A stretch of DNA of 55,690 nucleotides. Source: Myroides indicus. GTDB lineage: Bacteria; Bacteroidota; Bacteroidia; Flavobacteriales; Flavobacteriaceae. Position numbers and translations under genes: made by a program. Location of the stretch: NCBI RefSeq assembly GCF_004364575.1, contig NZ_SOAG01000022.1, forward strand, positions 1 to 55,690. The letters are read 5' to 3'. The notes under the pieces were generated by a model. It did not search any database and had not been told where the DNA came from. It was given only the letters and a program-made list of their open reading frames with translations. Shown piece by piece: positions 24,639 to 33,852 of this stretch (positions are counted from its first letter, which is position 1; the number at the start of each line of letters is the position of its first letter).

Positions 24639-25979
24639 TTATTTTTTTCTACCTGCTAAAGCCAAAAAAACATAACCTATGATTCCGCCCAGTCCTGAAG
24701 CTATAAGGATTCCCAATTTAGCCTGATCCGGAAAATCGGGATGAAGATTTACATCAAATGCCAATTCTGTTACAAAAAGAGACATGGTAAAACCTATCGC
24801 CGCCAAAAAACCAATCCCTAATAGATTTTTATAGTTCATCCCTTCTGGCATTGGCACTACTTTTAACCTAATGAGTAATGCAGTTAAGCCTGACACGCCC
24901 AAAACTTTCCCAATCAATAGCCCTAAAGCCACACCAACAGTAACATAACTTATAGTTTCTCCTTCACCTAAAGAAATAGGAATAGCCGCATTTGCCAAAG
25001 CAAAAACGGGCATCACAACAAAACTCACAAAACTATGCATACTGTGCTCTAATCGAATGGAAGCAGGAAGTGCATCTTTTGTAAGAGAACGCATATCTTC
25101 TACACAATCCATTTGCTCCCCAGTTAAAGCAGGGATTTTATCATTGGGATCTATTTTTAAAAATCTTTCTTTTAATTTTATCATCTTATCGACAAAATAA
25201 CTTTCATTAACTCTAGAAGTTGAAGGAATTGCAAAAGCAGCTAAAACAGCGGCAATAGTTGCATGAACTCCAGAAAGCAAAAAGGCTAACCAAATCCCTC
25301 CTATTCCTATAATTGCATAGTAAATTGTGCTTTTAATACCGATAAGGTTGCTAATAATCAATAATCCAAAAAAGCCTAAACCTATTCCTAAATTAACTAA
25401 TGATAAATCCGAAGTATAAAAAATAGCTATTACCAATACAGCACCTAAATCGTCTGCGATAGCCAACGCTGTCAAAAACACTTTTAATGAAGTAGGAACT
25501 TTATCTCCCAACAAATACAATACGCCTAAAGCAAAAGCAATATCTGTTGCCATTGGAATTCCCCAACCGTGAGCAGCATCTGTTCCCGCATTAAATACAG
25601 CATAAACAAGAGCAGGAACTACCATTCCTCCTATTGCTGCTATAATAGGAAGCATTGCCTTTTTTGGTGATGATAATTCACCCGTTGTCAGTTCTCTCTT
25701 TAGCTCCAACCCCACTACAAAAAAGAAAATTGCCATTAAACCATCATTAACCCATTCTTTAAAAGAGTGGCTTAGCACCATATTATTTAAGGAGAAACCG
25801 ATATGATTATTTTCCCAAAAAGCGGCATATTGTTCTGCCCATTGTGAATTTGCCATAAAAATGGCAATTAATGCAGCTATAAAAAGTACAACACCACCTG
25901 AAGTGGATTTTTTCATAAATCGATTTATCGGCTCTGCAACCCATTTGTCAACAGGGGTAGTTTTTATTTTGTGTGTCAT
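24639..25979 (-). CDS. nhaA: Na+/H+ antiporter NhaA
   Basis: A 446-residue inner-membrane antiporter starting MTHKIKTTPVDKW; the in-frame ATG at 26078 would add 33 non-family residues. NhaA-specific segments: VNDGLMAIFFFVVGLELKRELTTGELSSPKKAMLPIIAAIGGMVVPALVYA, WGIPMATDIAFALGVL, and TALAIADDLGAVLVIAIFY, which carries the paired Asp residues that bind Na+/H+ (D-D of the ALAIADD motif). The middle region has the large loop typical of longer NhaA forms (LTGEQMDCVEDM). It exports Na+ in exchange for protons at alkaline pH. Monocistronic, divergent from lipA. Confidence 0.95.
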   Translation of the reverse strand: MTHKIKTTPVDKWVAEPINRFMKKSTSGGVVLFIAALIAIFMANSQWAEQYAAFWENNHIGFSLNNMVLSHSFKEWVNDGLMAIFFFVVGLELKRELTTGELSSPKKAMLPIIAAIGGMVVPALVYAVFNAGTDAAHGWGIPMATDIAFALGVLYLLGDKVPTSLKVFLTALAIADDLGAVLVIAIFYTSDLSLVNLGIGLGFFGLLIISNLIGIKSTIYYAIIGIGGIWLAFLLSGVHATIAAVLAAFAIPSTSRVNESYFVDKMIKLKERFLKIDPNDKIPALTGEQMDCVEDMRSLTKDALPASIRLEHSMHSFVSFVVMPVFALANAAIPISLGEGETISYVTVGVALGLLIGKVLGVSGLTALLIRLKVVPMPEGMNYKNLLGIGFLAAIGFTMSLFVTELAFDVNLHPDFPDQAKLGILIASGLGGIIGYVFLALAGRKK

Positions 25980-26121
25980 TTTACAAAATTTGTTAGCGAA
26001 TATAATTTTTCCTTTTATTTTAGACAAGTCCCAATCTGATTTTATAACAACATTATATGTTATTAAAACTTTATTCAAACTAAATACACCTTAAATTACT
26101 GTTTTAAGTGATAGAATTAAG

Positions 26122-26129
26122 TATATTTG
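26122..26129 (+). promoter_or_regulatory. -7 box for lipA
   Basis: TATATTTG, 19 bases before ATG 26149; matches TAnnTTTG. It would put the transcript start within about 15 bases of the ATG. Confidence 0.6.
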
Positions 26130-26148
26130 TAGTTTGAAAGATAAAAAT

Positions 26149-27018
26149 ATGGAAACTGTTTTAGACTCAAATATACAAACCAAAAAACCCAAATGGTTAA
26201 GAGTAAAACTCCCTACTGGAAAAAAATATACTGAATTACGAGGACTTGTTGACAAATATAAATTACATACAATTTGTACTTCTGGCAGTTGTCCTAATAT
26301 GGGAGAATGTTGGGGAGAAGGAACAGCAACCTTTATGATTTTAGGAAATATATGTACGCGTTCCTGTGGATTCTGCGGCGTAAAAACGGGCAGACCTGAA
26401 ACTGTAGATTGGGATGAACCTGAAAAAGTAGCACGCTCAATCAAATTAATGAAAATTAAGCATGCCGTTATTACCAGTGTGGACAGGGATGATTTAAAAG
26501 ACGGCGGGTCAATTATTTGGGCTGAAACTGTTAAAGCTGTGAGAAGAATCAGTACAGGAACAACCATGGAAACTTTAATACCAGACTTTCAAGGTATTGA
26601 ACGCAATATAGACCGCATTATAGAAGTAGCTCCCGAAGTAGTTTCTCACAATATGGAAACAGTTCGCCGACTGACAAGAGAGGTTCGTATCCAAGCTAAA
26701 TATGATCGCAGCTTAGAAGTCCTGCGTTATTTAAAAGCGCAAGGAATTAACCGTACCAAATCAGGAATTATGCTGGGATTAGGTGAAACTGAAGAAGAAG
26801 TTATTCAAACAATGTACGATTTAAAAGCTGCGGATGTTGATGTTATAACTATCGGACAATATTTACAGCCAAGCAAAAAGCATCTACCTGTTAAAGAGTT
26901 CATTACTCCGGAGCAGTTTAAAAAATATGAAGAAACAGGTTTGAATTTAGGCTTTCGACATGTAGAAAGCGGAGCTTTGGTGCGTTCGTCTTATAAAGCT
27001 CAAAAACATATTTTGTAA
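26149..27018 (+). CDS. lipA: lipoyl synthase
   Basis: A 289-residue radical SAM enzyme that inserts two sulfurs into octanoyl-lipoyl domains of 2-oxoacid dehydrogenases and related proteins. It has both iron-sulfur cluster motifs: the auxiliary cluster [12 protein letters not shown] and the radical SAM motif CTRSCGFC (C-x3-C-x2-C). SSYKAQ/R-S-S-Y at the end (ALVRSSYKA) provides the serine that ligates the auxiliary cluster. ATG 26149 is preferred to a TTG at 26134. The next gene, gap, lies 45 bases downstream behind a hairpin. Confidence 0.96.
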   Translation: METVLDSNIQTKKPKWLRVKLPTGKKYTELRGLVDKYKLHTICTSGSCPNMGECWGEGTATFMILGNICTRSCGFCGVKTGRPETVDWDEPEKVARSIKLMKIKHAVITSVDRDDLKDGGSIIWAETVKAVRRISTGTTMETLIPDFQGIERNIDRIIEVAPEVVSHNMETVRRLTREVRIQAKYDRSLEVLRYLKAQGINRTKSGIMLGLGETEEEVIQTMYDLKAADVDVITIGQYLQPSKKHLPVKEFITPEQFKKYEETGLNLGFRHVESGALVRSSYKAQKHIL

Positions 27019-27028
27019 TAATAAATTT

Positions 27029-27049
27029 AGTCGCTTATTTCCAGCGACT
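27029..27049 (+). terminator. weak hairpin between lipA and gap
   Basis: Stem AGTCGC / GCGACT with a nine-base loop and TTCTTTT downstream. A possible terminator of lipA, or an attenuator before gap at 27064. Confidence 0.5.
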
Positions 27050-27063
27050 TTCTTTTATGTAAT

Positions 27064-28074
27064 ATGAAAAAAAATCGCATTGCCATAAACGGGTTTGGTC
27101 GTATAGGACGAAATCTCTTTCGATTACTAATAAACCACCCCAAAATAGAAGTGGTTGCGGTAAACGATTTAGCCGATGTAAAAACAATGGCACACTTATT
27201 AAAGTATGACAGCGTTCACGGAATCTTAAATCACAATGTCGGATTTGAAGATAACTATCTGACTATAGACAACAGGAAAATTCATTTTTTCAGCGAAAAG
27301 GAAATTTCAAATCTTCCTTGGAAGGATTTAGATATTGACTATGTTATTGAATCAACGGGAAAAAGAAAAACCTACACTCTTTTAGAAGAACACCTGAAGC
27401 AGGGTGCTAAGAGAGTTATCCTTTCCGTGCCTCCTGAGGATAATGCAATCAAAACGGTCGTTTTGGGAGTTAATGATTCTATTTTAACCGGAAATGAATT
27501 AATTATATCTAATGCAAGCTGCACCACCAATAATGCCGCACCGATGATTAAGGTTATCAAAGAATTATGTGGAATTGAACAAGCTTACATTACTACTGTC
27601 CACTCCTATACTACTGATCAGAGTCTGCATGATCAACCTCATAAAGATTTACGAAGAGCCAGAGGAGCTGCACAGTCCATAGTACCAACGACTACCGGAG
27701 CCGCAAAAGCTTTAACTAAAATATTTCCTGAATATATAGGAAAAATCGGCGGTAGCGGAATCAGAGTTCCTGTTCCAGACGGCTCGTTAACTGACATTAC
27801 CTGTTATGTATCAAAAAAAGTAACTATAGAAGAAATTAATGCTGCTTTTAAAAAAGCCTCTGAAACAAGTCTCAAGGGAATATTAGCCTACACGGAAGAT
27901 CCTATTGTTTCAGTAGATATTTTAGGCAATCCGAACTCTTGCTTATTTGATGCACAGCTAACCTCTGTCTTAGATCAGATGGTAAAGGTAGTAGGCTGGT
28001 ATGACAACGAAATCGGTTATTCATCTCGCTTGATTGACTTGATAGTATTTTTTGAAAAAATTGAAAATAACTAA
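27064..28074 (+). CDS. gap: glyceraldehyde-3-phosphate dehydrogenase, type I
   Basis: A 336-residue NAD-dependent dehydrogenase of glycolysis (GAPDH class I). The Rossmann motif GFGRIGR is at 10-16. Residues VAVND at about 31-35 fit NAD preference. The catalytic SNASCTTN lies at 149-156 with Cys153, and the conserved VHSYTTDQ and later GWYDNEIGYSSR are present. The usual type I length is about 330-335. Position 38-50 carries HLLKYDSVHG. A plus-strand terminator follows. Some flavobacteria carry two gap genes; whether this is the glycolytic or the anabolic isozyme cannot be told here. Confidence 0.95.
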   Translation: MKKNRIAINGFGRIGRNLFRLLINHPKIEVVAVNDLADVKTMAHLLKYDSVHGILNHNVGFEDNYLTIDNRKIHFFSEKEISNLPWKDLDIDYVIESTGKRKTYTLLEEHLKQGAKRVILSVPPEDNAIKTVVLGVNDSILTGNELIISNASCTTNNAAPMIKVIKELCGIEQAYITTVHSYTTDQSLHDQPHKDLRRARGAAQSIVPTTTGAAKALTKIFPEYIGKIGGSGIRVPVPDGSLTDITCYVSKKVTIEEINAAFKKASETSLKGILAYTEDPIVSVDILGNPNSCLFDAQLTSVLDQMVKVVGWYDNEIGYSSRLIDLIVFFEKIENN

Positions 28075-28080
28075 AAATAA

Positions 28081-28109
28081 AAAGGCTTTTGAAAATTTCA
28101 AAAGCCTTT
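28081..28109. terminator. bidirectional terminator after gap
   Basis: Stem AAAGGCTTTTGAAA / TTTCAAAAGCCTTT, closing a short AT loop, between convergent gap (plus) and yajC (minus). A-run upstream and T-run downstream allow use in both directions. Confidence 0.85.
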
Positions 28110-28133
28110 TTAATTATTTATATATAACAAAAT

Positions 28134-28409
28134 CTATTTACTTTCATTTTGCTTTTGGCTCATTTCCATAGAAATCGACGATCGTTCCATTTTTAACTTT
28201 CCTGCCATCGTTTCTAATACAATAGTGGTATCGTACAATTCAGCAATTTTTCCATGAATTCCTGATTTTGTGATTACGCGATCACCTACTTTTAATCCTG
28301 CTTCGTATTCTTTTTCCCTTTTCATCCTTTTTTGTTGTGGACGTATCATCAAAAAATAAATAACCACAAACATTAAAATAAATGGTAAAAACTGTTGTAA
28401 ACCTTCCAT
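28134..28409 (-). CDS. yajC: preprotein translocase subunit YajC
   Basis: A 91-residue YajC: one transmembrane helix near residues 6-22 (QFLPFILMFVVIYFLMIRPQQKRMKRE, where the RPQQKR motif after the helix is diagnostic) and the short cytoplasmic beta domain with LKVGDRVITKSGIHGKIAEL. It associates with SecDF and the Sec translocon. It follows DUF1573 with a 15-base gap and is the last gene of the nusB-DUF1573-yajC unit. Confidence 0.95.
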   Translation of the reverse strand: MEGLQQFLPFILMFVVIYFLMIRPQQKRMKREKEYEAGLKVGDRVITKSGIHGKIAELYDTTIVLETMAGKLKMERSSISMEMSQKQNESK

Positions 28410-28424
28410 AGTATTTTTTAATTA

Positions 28425-28871
28425 TTATTCGTTACGCGGAGCTACATTTGCTTTGATTGTCAATAACTCTTCTCCTTTTTCTGTATTCGTAGTTAAAGTA
28501 ACCGTTTTTTGCTGTTGTCCTTGGGCACCTGTTTGAAACCTCACTTTCAATTTAGAAGTTTCTCCAGGTTTAATAGGAGTTTTTTGATATTCAGGGACTG
28601 TACATCCACATGAAGCCTGAGCATTAATAATCAGTAAATCTGCATCTCCTATGTTTTTTACCTCAAATTCCGTTTCTACAGCTTCATTATTTTCTATACT
28701 TCCAAAATCATGAGTTGTTTTATCAAATTCCGCCTTAGGAGTTCCTGTTTTGCTTTCTGCAACGTTTTCCTCTGTTGCATTTTCTGAGTTAATTCTGCTT
28801 GAAGCATCATTATTTTTACAAGAAACAATTGCAAAAGCAACTGTGATAGTCATTAAAGCTATTTTTTTCAT
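28425..28871 (-). CDS. DUF1573 family lipoprotein
   Basis: A 148-residue protein with a signal peptide (MKKIALMTITVAFAIVSC; lipobox AIVSC, Cys18), then an acidic, low-complexity stretch to about 48 and one DUF1573 Ig-like domain: KAEFDKTTHDFGSIENNEAVETEFEVKNIGDADLLIINAQASCGCTVPEYQKTPIKPGETSKLKVRFQ. The conserved SCGCT motif is the family hallmark. Location is the periplasm or outer membrane. Function unknown. Co-transcribed with nusB upstream (15-base gap) and yajC downstream, as in other flavobacteria. Confidence 0.88.
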   Translation of the reverse strand: MKKIALMTITVAFAIVSCKNNDASSRINSENATEENVAESKTGTPKAEFDKTTHDFGSIENNEAVETEFEVKNIGDADLLIINAQASCGCTVPEYQKTPIKPGETSKLKVRFQTGAQGQQQKTVTLTTNTEKGEELLTIKANVAPRNE

Positions 28872-28886
28872 ATTTCTAATATTGGT

Positions 28887-29828
28887 TTATAATAATCCTT
28901 TTCCTATTTTATTTAGTTTTCCTTCTTTTTCGTAGTTCTTTGAAATATTATCTAATATTCCGTTGATAAATATACTACTTTTTGGTGTTGAATATTCTTT
29001 TGCTATCTCTAAATATTCATTAATCGTTACTTTTACGGGGATAGAGCTAAATTTCAATATTTCGCAAATTGCCATCCTCAATATTATTGTATCTATTTCG
29101 GCTATCCGCTCAGGATCCCAATTTGGTGTTTTATTTTGAAACTCGTTGGTAAGTTCTTTGTAATTTAAAATTGTTTTTCGATACAGATTTATTGCAAAAT
29201 CTTTATCTTCAACGTCCTTATATAATTTGGGAACCAAAAGCTGATCATCAGTATCTCTTAATTGACGAAGTTGCTTTTGAATCATCGTATTTACCAACGG
29301 TAAATCATCTAACCAAGTCAATCTACTATCTTCTAAAAAAGAATATATTTTCTCATCAGGCGCAATAATCGTTGTAAAAACATCAATCACAAATTGCTTA
29401 TCTTCACTAAAAGAAGAATCTTTTTGATTCATATATTTTTTATACAAATCGCTTGCCTTAATTTTATTAAGAAGCATTACGATATAATTATCATGAATCT
29501 GCCACTGTTTCATTCCCATTTCTTCGGTCTTCGTTGAGATTGAAACAGAGTTTTGCAATAAATTTAAAATACGGTTACTTATAAATTTAGTATTTGGATT
29601 TCTTTCTTCAATAGTAGCTAAATGTTTTTTTTGAGAAATAGAAATATATTCTTCTTCTTTTCTTTTTATTTCTATCAATGCCGTAAGCATTAACAAATAC
29701 AATTCTCGAATATTTTCGACACTGTGAATTAAAAATTTTTCTCCCGATTGTATTTGATCAGAATTGTTTTGCTGCATCGCATAAAGCGTCTGCATAACCT
29801 TAATACGAATGTGTCTTCGGTTTAACAT
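28887..29828 (-). CDS. nusB: transcription antitermination factor NusB (long form)
   Basis: A 313-residue protein, about twice the size of E. coli NusB. The start MLNRRHIRIKVMQTLYAM and the end (IDTIILRMAICEILKFSSIPVKVTINEYLEIAKEYSTPKSSIFINGILDNI) are the two conserved ends of the Bacteroidota-type NusB: a helical bundle with the NEYLEIAK-x-Y-S-T-x-K-S-x-x-F-I/V-N-G-I-L segment. The middle is a helical insertion. NusB with NusE promotes rRNA antitermination. It is the first gene of an operon with DUF1573 and yajC. Confidence 0.92.
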   Translation of the reverse strand: MLNRRHIRIKVMQTLYAMQQNNSDQIQSGEKFLIHSVENIRELYLLMLTALIEIKRKEEEYISISQKKHLATIEERNPNTKFISNRILNLLQNSVSISTKTEEMGMKQWQIHDNYIVMLLNKIKASDLYKKYMNQKDSSFSEDKQFVIDVFTTIIAPDEKIYSFLEDSRLTWLDDLPLVNTMIQKQLRQLRDTDDQLLVPKLYKDVEDKDFAINLYRKTILNYKELTNEFQNKTPNWDPERIAEIDTIILRMAICEILKFSSIPVKVTINEYLEIAKEYSTPKSSIFINGILDNISKNYEKEGKLNKIGKGLL

Positions 29829-29990
29829 GCTACTCTTAAGAACTTATTTAATTACTTATGGTTTATTGAGAGCACAAATTTAAAAAATATTATTCGCTTT
29901 CAAATTTTATTTATATCTGAAATCGTATTTTAACGCTGATTTTAATAAATTATTTTAATCTTCCCAATTCCATATCATGAATATTCAAAC

Positions 29991-29998
29991 TATATTTG
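29991..29998 (+). promoter_or_regulatory. -7 box for the ABC exporter gene
   Basis: TATATTTG at about 79 bases before ATG 30077; matches TAnnTTTG. No TTG at the -33 distance. Confidence 0.5.
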
Positions 29999-30076
29999 CG
30001 AGAGTTGTTTCTCAACACATAACCAGCTTTGTCCTTTTAATTGTTTTTTAATCTTCAAAGCTGTATCAAATAATTT

Positions 30077-31828
30077 ATGAGCGCATTAAAACATTTAAAT
30101 AAGTATTTTTACAAATATAAGCTTCATTTTTTAACCGGAGTTATCATTACTGTCATCGCACAGATTTTTACGCTGTTTACTCCCAAATTAGTTGGAGATT
30201 CTATTCGTATCCTCGAACGACTAGACCACATTGAAAAAGAAACTGTCATAAAACTTTTATTAGAAAATATTACGTGGATTTTAATCACAACTTTAATTGC
30301 AGGTTTTCTAACTTTTTTAATGAGACAAACCTTAATTGTCATGTCACGCCACGTTGAATTTGATTTAAAAAATGAGATTTTTCAAAAATATGAAGTGTTA
30401 ACCCAAAGTTTTTATAAGCAAAACCGGACTGGTGATCTCATGAATCGAATTAGTGAAGATGTCAGTATGGTTAGACAATATGTAGGACCTGCTGTTATGT
30501 ATTCCATCAATACACTTATCCGCTTTACGGTTGTTGTTGTGCAGATGTATATTATCTCTCCACAACTTACACTTTATTCTCTCATTCCACTCCCACTTTT
30601 AGGGTATTTTGTTTTTAAACTGAGCAAACAAATTAATCAACGAAGTACTGTTTTTCAACAAAATTTATCCATTTTATCAACTTTTACGCAAGAAATCTTT
30701 TCAGGAATCAGAGTTTTAAAAGCATACTCTATTGAAGAAAAAAAAAGAGAGGACTTTGAAATACTAACCGAAAACAGCAAACAAAAATCACTTGCCTTAG
30801 CAAAATCAAATTCACTTATTGGTCCTTTGATGATTTTTTTAATCGGGCTGAGTAATCTTGTCGTTATTTTGGTTGGTTCTCTTTTGTACTTTAACGGTAA
30901 AATTCCAGACATCGGAATCATAGCTCAATTTATTCTTTACATCAATATGCTAACTTGGCCTGTTGCTTTACTAGGATGGGTTTCAACGATGATTCAACAA
31001 GCTGAGGCATCGCAAAAGCGAATCAATGAATTCTTAAAAGTAGAACCTGAAATCTATAACCTTATTCCTCATTCAACTCCCATTAATGGAAAAATAACCT
31101 TCAAAAACGTTTCTTTGATTTATCCTGATACCGGAATTCAGGCTTTATCCGATGTTTCGTTTACTCTTGACAAAGGAAAAACACTTGCCATATTAGGAAA
31201 AACTGGTTCGGGAAAGTCAAGCATTCTGTCCTTGATATCAAGATTTTATGATGTAAATCAGGGTGAAATATTAATTGATTCCACTCCTATTAAAGATTGT
31301 AATCTATACGATTTGCGTCGAAGTGTTGCCGTTGTTCCTCAAGATGCTTTTTTGTTTTCAGATTCAATCACTAACAATATTAGATTCGGAAAAGAGAATG
31401 CAACGCAAGAGGAAGTTATCGAAGTGGCTAAAAAAGCAGTCGTACATGACAATATTATTCAATTTGATAAAGGATATGATACTATTTTAGGAGAACGAGG
31501 ACTTACCCTTTCGGGAGGTCAAAAACAAAGAGTTTCGATTGCCAGAGCACTAATCAAAGATGCTCCTATACTTATTCTTGACGATGCTTTATCTGCTGTT
31601 GATACCGAAACTGAGGAGAAAATATTATATAATTTAGAAGAGCACAGCAAACACATTACTACCATAATCGTCACACACAGAATATCCTCTGCTAAAAATG
31701 CAGATCAAATTATCGTACTAGATCAAGGAAAAATTATCCAACAAGGAACTCATGAAGAACTACTCACTGCCATAGGGTACTACAGTGAACTATATCAAAA
31801 ACAGCTTAACGAAAAAGAAATCGTATAA
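30077..31828 (+). CDS. ABC transporter, fused permease and ATPase (exporter)
   Basis: A 583-residue half-transporter: six transmembrane helices in the first 320 residues, then an ATPase domain with Walker A LGKTGSGKSS, Q-loop (VPQDAFLFSDSI), signature LSGGQKQR and Walker B ILILDDALSAVD. The residue after the Walker B Asp is Asp rather than the catalytic Glu; this is found in one site of heterodimeric exporters and in this flavobacterial group. It may work as a homodimer or with an unlinked partner; substrate unknown (lipid or drug-like molecules in the family). It is divergent from nusB. Monocistronic with the DUF3276 gene 75 bases downstream. Confidence 0.9.
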   Translation: MSALKHLNKYFYKYKLHFLTGVIITVIAQIFTLFTPKLVGDSIRILERLDHIEKETVIKLLLENITWILITTLIAGFLTFLMRQTLIVMSRHVEFDLKNEIFQKYEVLTQSFYKQNRTGDLMNRISEDVSMVRQYVGPAVMYSINTLIRFTVVVVQMYIISPQLTLYSLIPLPLLGYFVFKLSKQINQRSTVFQQNLSILSTFTQEIFSGIRVLKAYSIEEKKREDFEILTENSKQKSLALAKSNSLIGPLMIFLIGLSNLVVILVGSLLYFNGKIPDIGIIAQFILYINMLTWPVALLGWVSTMIQQAEASQKRINEFLKVEPEIYNLIPHSTPINGKITFKNVSLIYPDTGIQALSDVSFTLDKGKTLAILGKTGSGKSSILSLISRFYDVNQGEILIDSTPIKDCNLYDLRRSVAVVPQDAFLFSDSITNNIRFGKENATQEEVIEVAKKAVVHDNIIQFDKGYDTILGERGLTLSGGQKQRVSIARALIKDAPILILDDALSAVDTETEEKILYNLEEHSKHITTIIVTHRISSAKNADQIIVLDQGKIIQQGTHEELLTAIGYYSELYQKQLNEKEIV

Positions 31829-31902
31829 AAAGTTGGTTTATTAGGATTTTTTTTAGAATTTTGAAAGCTATATGAATAAATCAATTAATTGATAGAAGGA
31901 TT

Positions 31903-32262
31903 ATGAGAGATAACGAAATGTTAGAAAAAGAAGAGATTTTCTCAAAAGTGTTAAGAGCAGGAAGAAGAACCTATTTCTTTGATGTAAGAGCTACGAAAGC
32001 TGACGATTATTACATAACTGTTACAGAAAGTAAAAAATTTACTGAAGATGACGGATCATTCCACTTCAAAAAACACAAAATTTATCTATACAAAGAAGAT
32101 TTTGGAGCGTTCCGAGAGATTTTAGATGAAATGACTCAGTTTGTGGTTGATCACAAAGGAGAAGAGGTTATTTCTGAAAGACACCAGAGAGATTTCAAAA
32201 AAGAATTTCAAAAATCAGAAGCTGTAAATAACTTTACAGATGTTGATTTTGACGATATATAA
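31903..32262 (+). CDS. DUF3276 / PUR-alpha-like nucleic-acid-binding protein
   Basis: A 119-residue conserved Bacteroidota protein. The motif GRRTYFFDVRATKADDYYITVTESKK is the typical beginning of the PUR repeat of DUF3276, followed by FHFKKHKIYLYKEDFGAFREIL and a basic/acidic tail (ISERHQRDFKKEF). Structures of the family show a PUR-alpha-like fold that binds single-stranded DNA or RNA. Its role in the cell is not known. A terminator at 32301-32329 ends it. Confidence 0.9.
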   Translation: MRDNEMLEKEEIFSKVLRAGRRTYFFDVRATKADDYYITVTESKKFTEDDGSFHFKKHKIYLYKEDFGAFREILDEMTQFVVDHKGEEVISERHQRDFKKEFQKSEAVNNFTDVDFDDI

Positions 32263-32300
32263 TCGTTTTTAAATAAGATTGTTTTGTAAAATTTCCCTAA

Positions 32301-32329
32301 TCCTGATTTAATTAATCAGGATTTTTTTT
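32301..32329 (+). terminator. intrinsic terminator after DUF3276
   Basis: Stem TCCTGATT / AATCAGGA with a five-base loop and a run of eight T's. Confidence 0.85.
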
Positions 32330-32363
32330 AAGTATAATAAAAACGACTGAATTATAAAATGTT

Positions 32364-32597
32364 TTAATTCAACACTTTCACTCCTTTTAAAAAAATCCAA
32401 CGCACACATATTTTATCCCCTTTATCTGTTTTAAAAACTTTAAACTGTGGGGCTAAAATCGTAGCGATGATTGCTGCTACTAACGGAAGCCATATTCCTG
32501 ATAAATCAGTAAAATAAATCAACCCTATGCGAGCCAAAAGAAAAAGGATTGCAAAACTTGCAAATTGTAATAATAGTGTTTTCGTGCCTACTCCCAT
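32364..32597 (-). CDS. small conserved membrane protein
   Basis: A 77-residue protein with two hydrophobic segments (LLLQFASFAILFLLARIGLIYF and LVAAIIATILAPQFKVF). The residues LSGIWLPLVAAIIATILAPQFK recall small flavobacterial membrane proteins found next to this methyltransferase. The function is unknown. It is 6 bases downstream of the methyltransferase gene on the same strand, so both are probably co-transcribed. Confidence 0.6.
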   Translation of the reverse strand: MGVGTKTLLLQFASFAILFLLARIGLIYFTDLSGIWLPLVAAIIATILAPQFKVFKTDKGDKICVRWIFLKGVKVLN

Positions 32598-32603
32598 ATA
32601 ATA

Positions 32604-33764
32604 TTAATTTTGATTTATATATTTTCCTTTTTTACTTCCTTCATATAATTCATACTTTACAAACCTAGTTTCCAATTTACCATTGTACAACTGTATTTTT
32701 CTTGAAGGGCGTAAACCTACAAACTTTAACGCTTCAATATTAGCAGTAATAAACCACGCTTCTGTTCCAGGATAACCTTGTTTTAAAGTATCTCCTATTT
32801 CTCTATAAAAGCGTTCTACTCCAACATCCAATCTTTCTCCGTATGGTGGATTAAAAACCATATGTAACGGTCCTTCCGTCTCTTTACTGGAATCAAAAAA
32901 ATTGAATTGCTTAACAGTTATATATTCTTCCAAATTAGCATTTTTCACATTATCCTTGGCTTTTATAACTGCGGAAGGAGCTTTGTCGTATCCTTTAATA
33001 GTATAGTGAAATTCTCTCACTTTTTTGAGTAAAGATTCTTCAATCTTATCAAATAAATCTGCATCCCAGTCTTTCCACCGTTCGAAACCAAATTCTTTTC
33101 TATTTATATTAGAAGGTATATTGCAGGCAATCATAGCTGCTTCTATCAATAAAGTACCTGAACCACACATTGGATCCATAAAGTGTGTTCGTCCATCCCA
33201 ACCGGACATCAATAACATGCCTGCTGCCAAAACTTCATTAATAGGTGCCATGTTAGTAGCTGTTTTATATCCTCGATGATGGAGAGATTCTCCTGATGAG
33301 TCCAATGATATGGTACAAAAATCCCTTTGAATGTGAACGTTTATTTTTAAATCCGGAAAATCCTTATCAATATTAGGTCTTTTACCGTGTTTATTTCTAA
33401 ACTGATCCACAATGGCATCTTTTGTTTTTAGGGCAACAAACTGAGAATTATTAAAATGATCTGAAAAAACCGTGGCATTGACTACAAAAGATTGGTGAAC
33501 ATCTAAATATTCGTCCCAATTGATACTCTGAACACCTTTGTATAAATTAGCCTCATTATAAACAGCAAATTGCGTGATTGGTTTTAAAATTTTCAAAGCT
33601 GTACGCAACGCCATATTAGCTTTATACATAAATCCTTTATCGCCTCTAAAACTAACCATCCGCGTACCTTGCTGCACATCCATTGCGCCAAGCAATTGCA
33701 ATTCTTTTGCTAAAACTTCTTCAAAACCAAAAAAGGTTTTGGCAATCATCTTAAAATTTTCCAT
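32604..33764 (-). CDS. THUMP-domain class I SAM-dependent RNA methyltransferase (RlmL-type)
   Basis: A 386-residue methyltransferase: THUMP domain at about 60-155 (VNATVFSDHFNNSQFVALKTKDAIVDQFR), then the Rossmann domain with motif I DPMCGSGTLLIEAAM and motif IV NPPYGER, which is the signature of N2-guanine methyltransferases (RlmL/YcbY N-terminal part; m2G2445 of 23S rRNA in E. coli). The E. coli RlmK half is absent, as is common in other phyla. Predicted substrate: rRNA (or tRNA). It lies 88 bases from the divergent methyltransferase-like gene at 33853. Confidence 0.9.
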   Translation of the reverse strand: MENFKMIAKTFFGFEEVLAKELQLLGAMDVQQGTRMVSFRGDKGFMYKANMALRTALKILKPITQFAVYNEANLYKGVQSINWDEYLDVHQSFVVNATVFSDHFNNSQFVALKTKDAIVDQFRNKHGKRPNIDKDFPDLKINVHIQRDFCTISLDSSGESLHHRGYKTATNMAPINEVLAAGMLLMSGWDGRTHFMDPMCGSGTLLIEAAMIACNIPSNINRKEFGFERWKDWDADLFDKIEESLLKKVREFHYTIKGYDKAPSAVIKAKDNVKNANLEEYITVKQFNFFDSSKETEGPLHMVFNPPYGERLDVGVERFYREIGDTLKQGYPGTEAWFITANIEALKFVGLRPSRKIQLYNGKLETRFVKYELYEGSKKGKYINQN

Positions 33765-33815
33765 TTAGTTGTATAAGGAATAATTAAACCCTTTATTTAA
33801 TCCACAAAAATACAG

Positions 33816-33823
33816 TAAATTTG
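33816..33823 (+). promoter_or_regulatory. -7 box for 33853-34506
   Basis: TAAATTTG (TAnnTTTG), 30 bases before ATG 33853. Confidence 0.5.
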
Positions 33824-33852
33824 TAGCTTGGTAAAAGTTTTAAACAAAAAGT

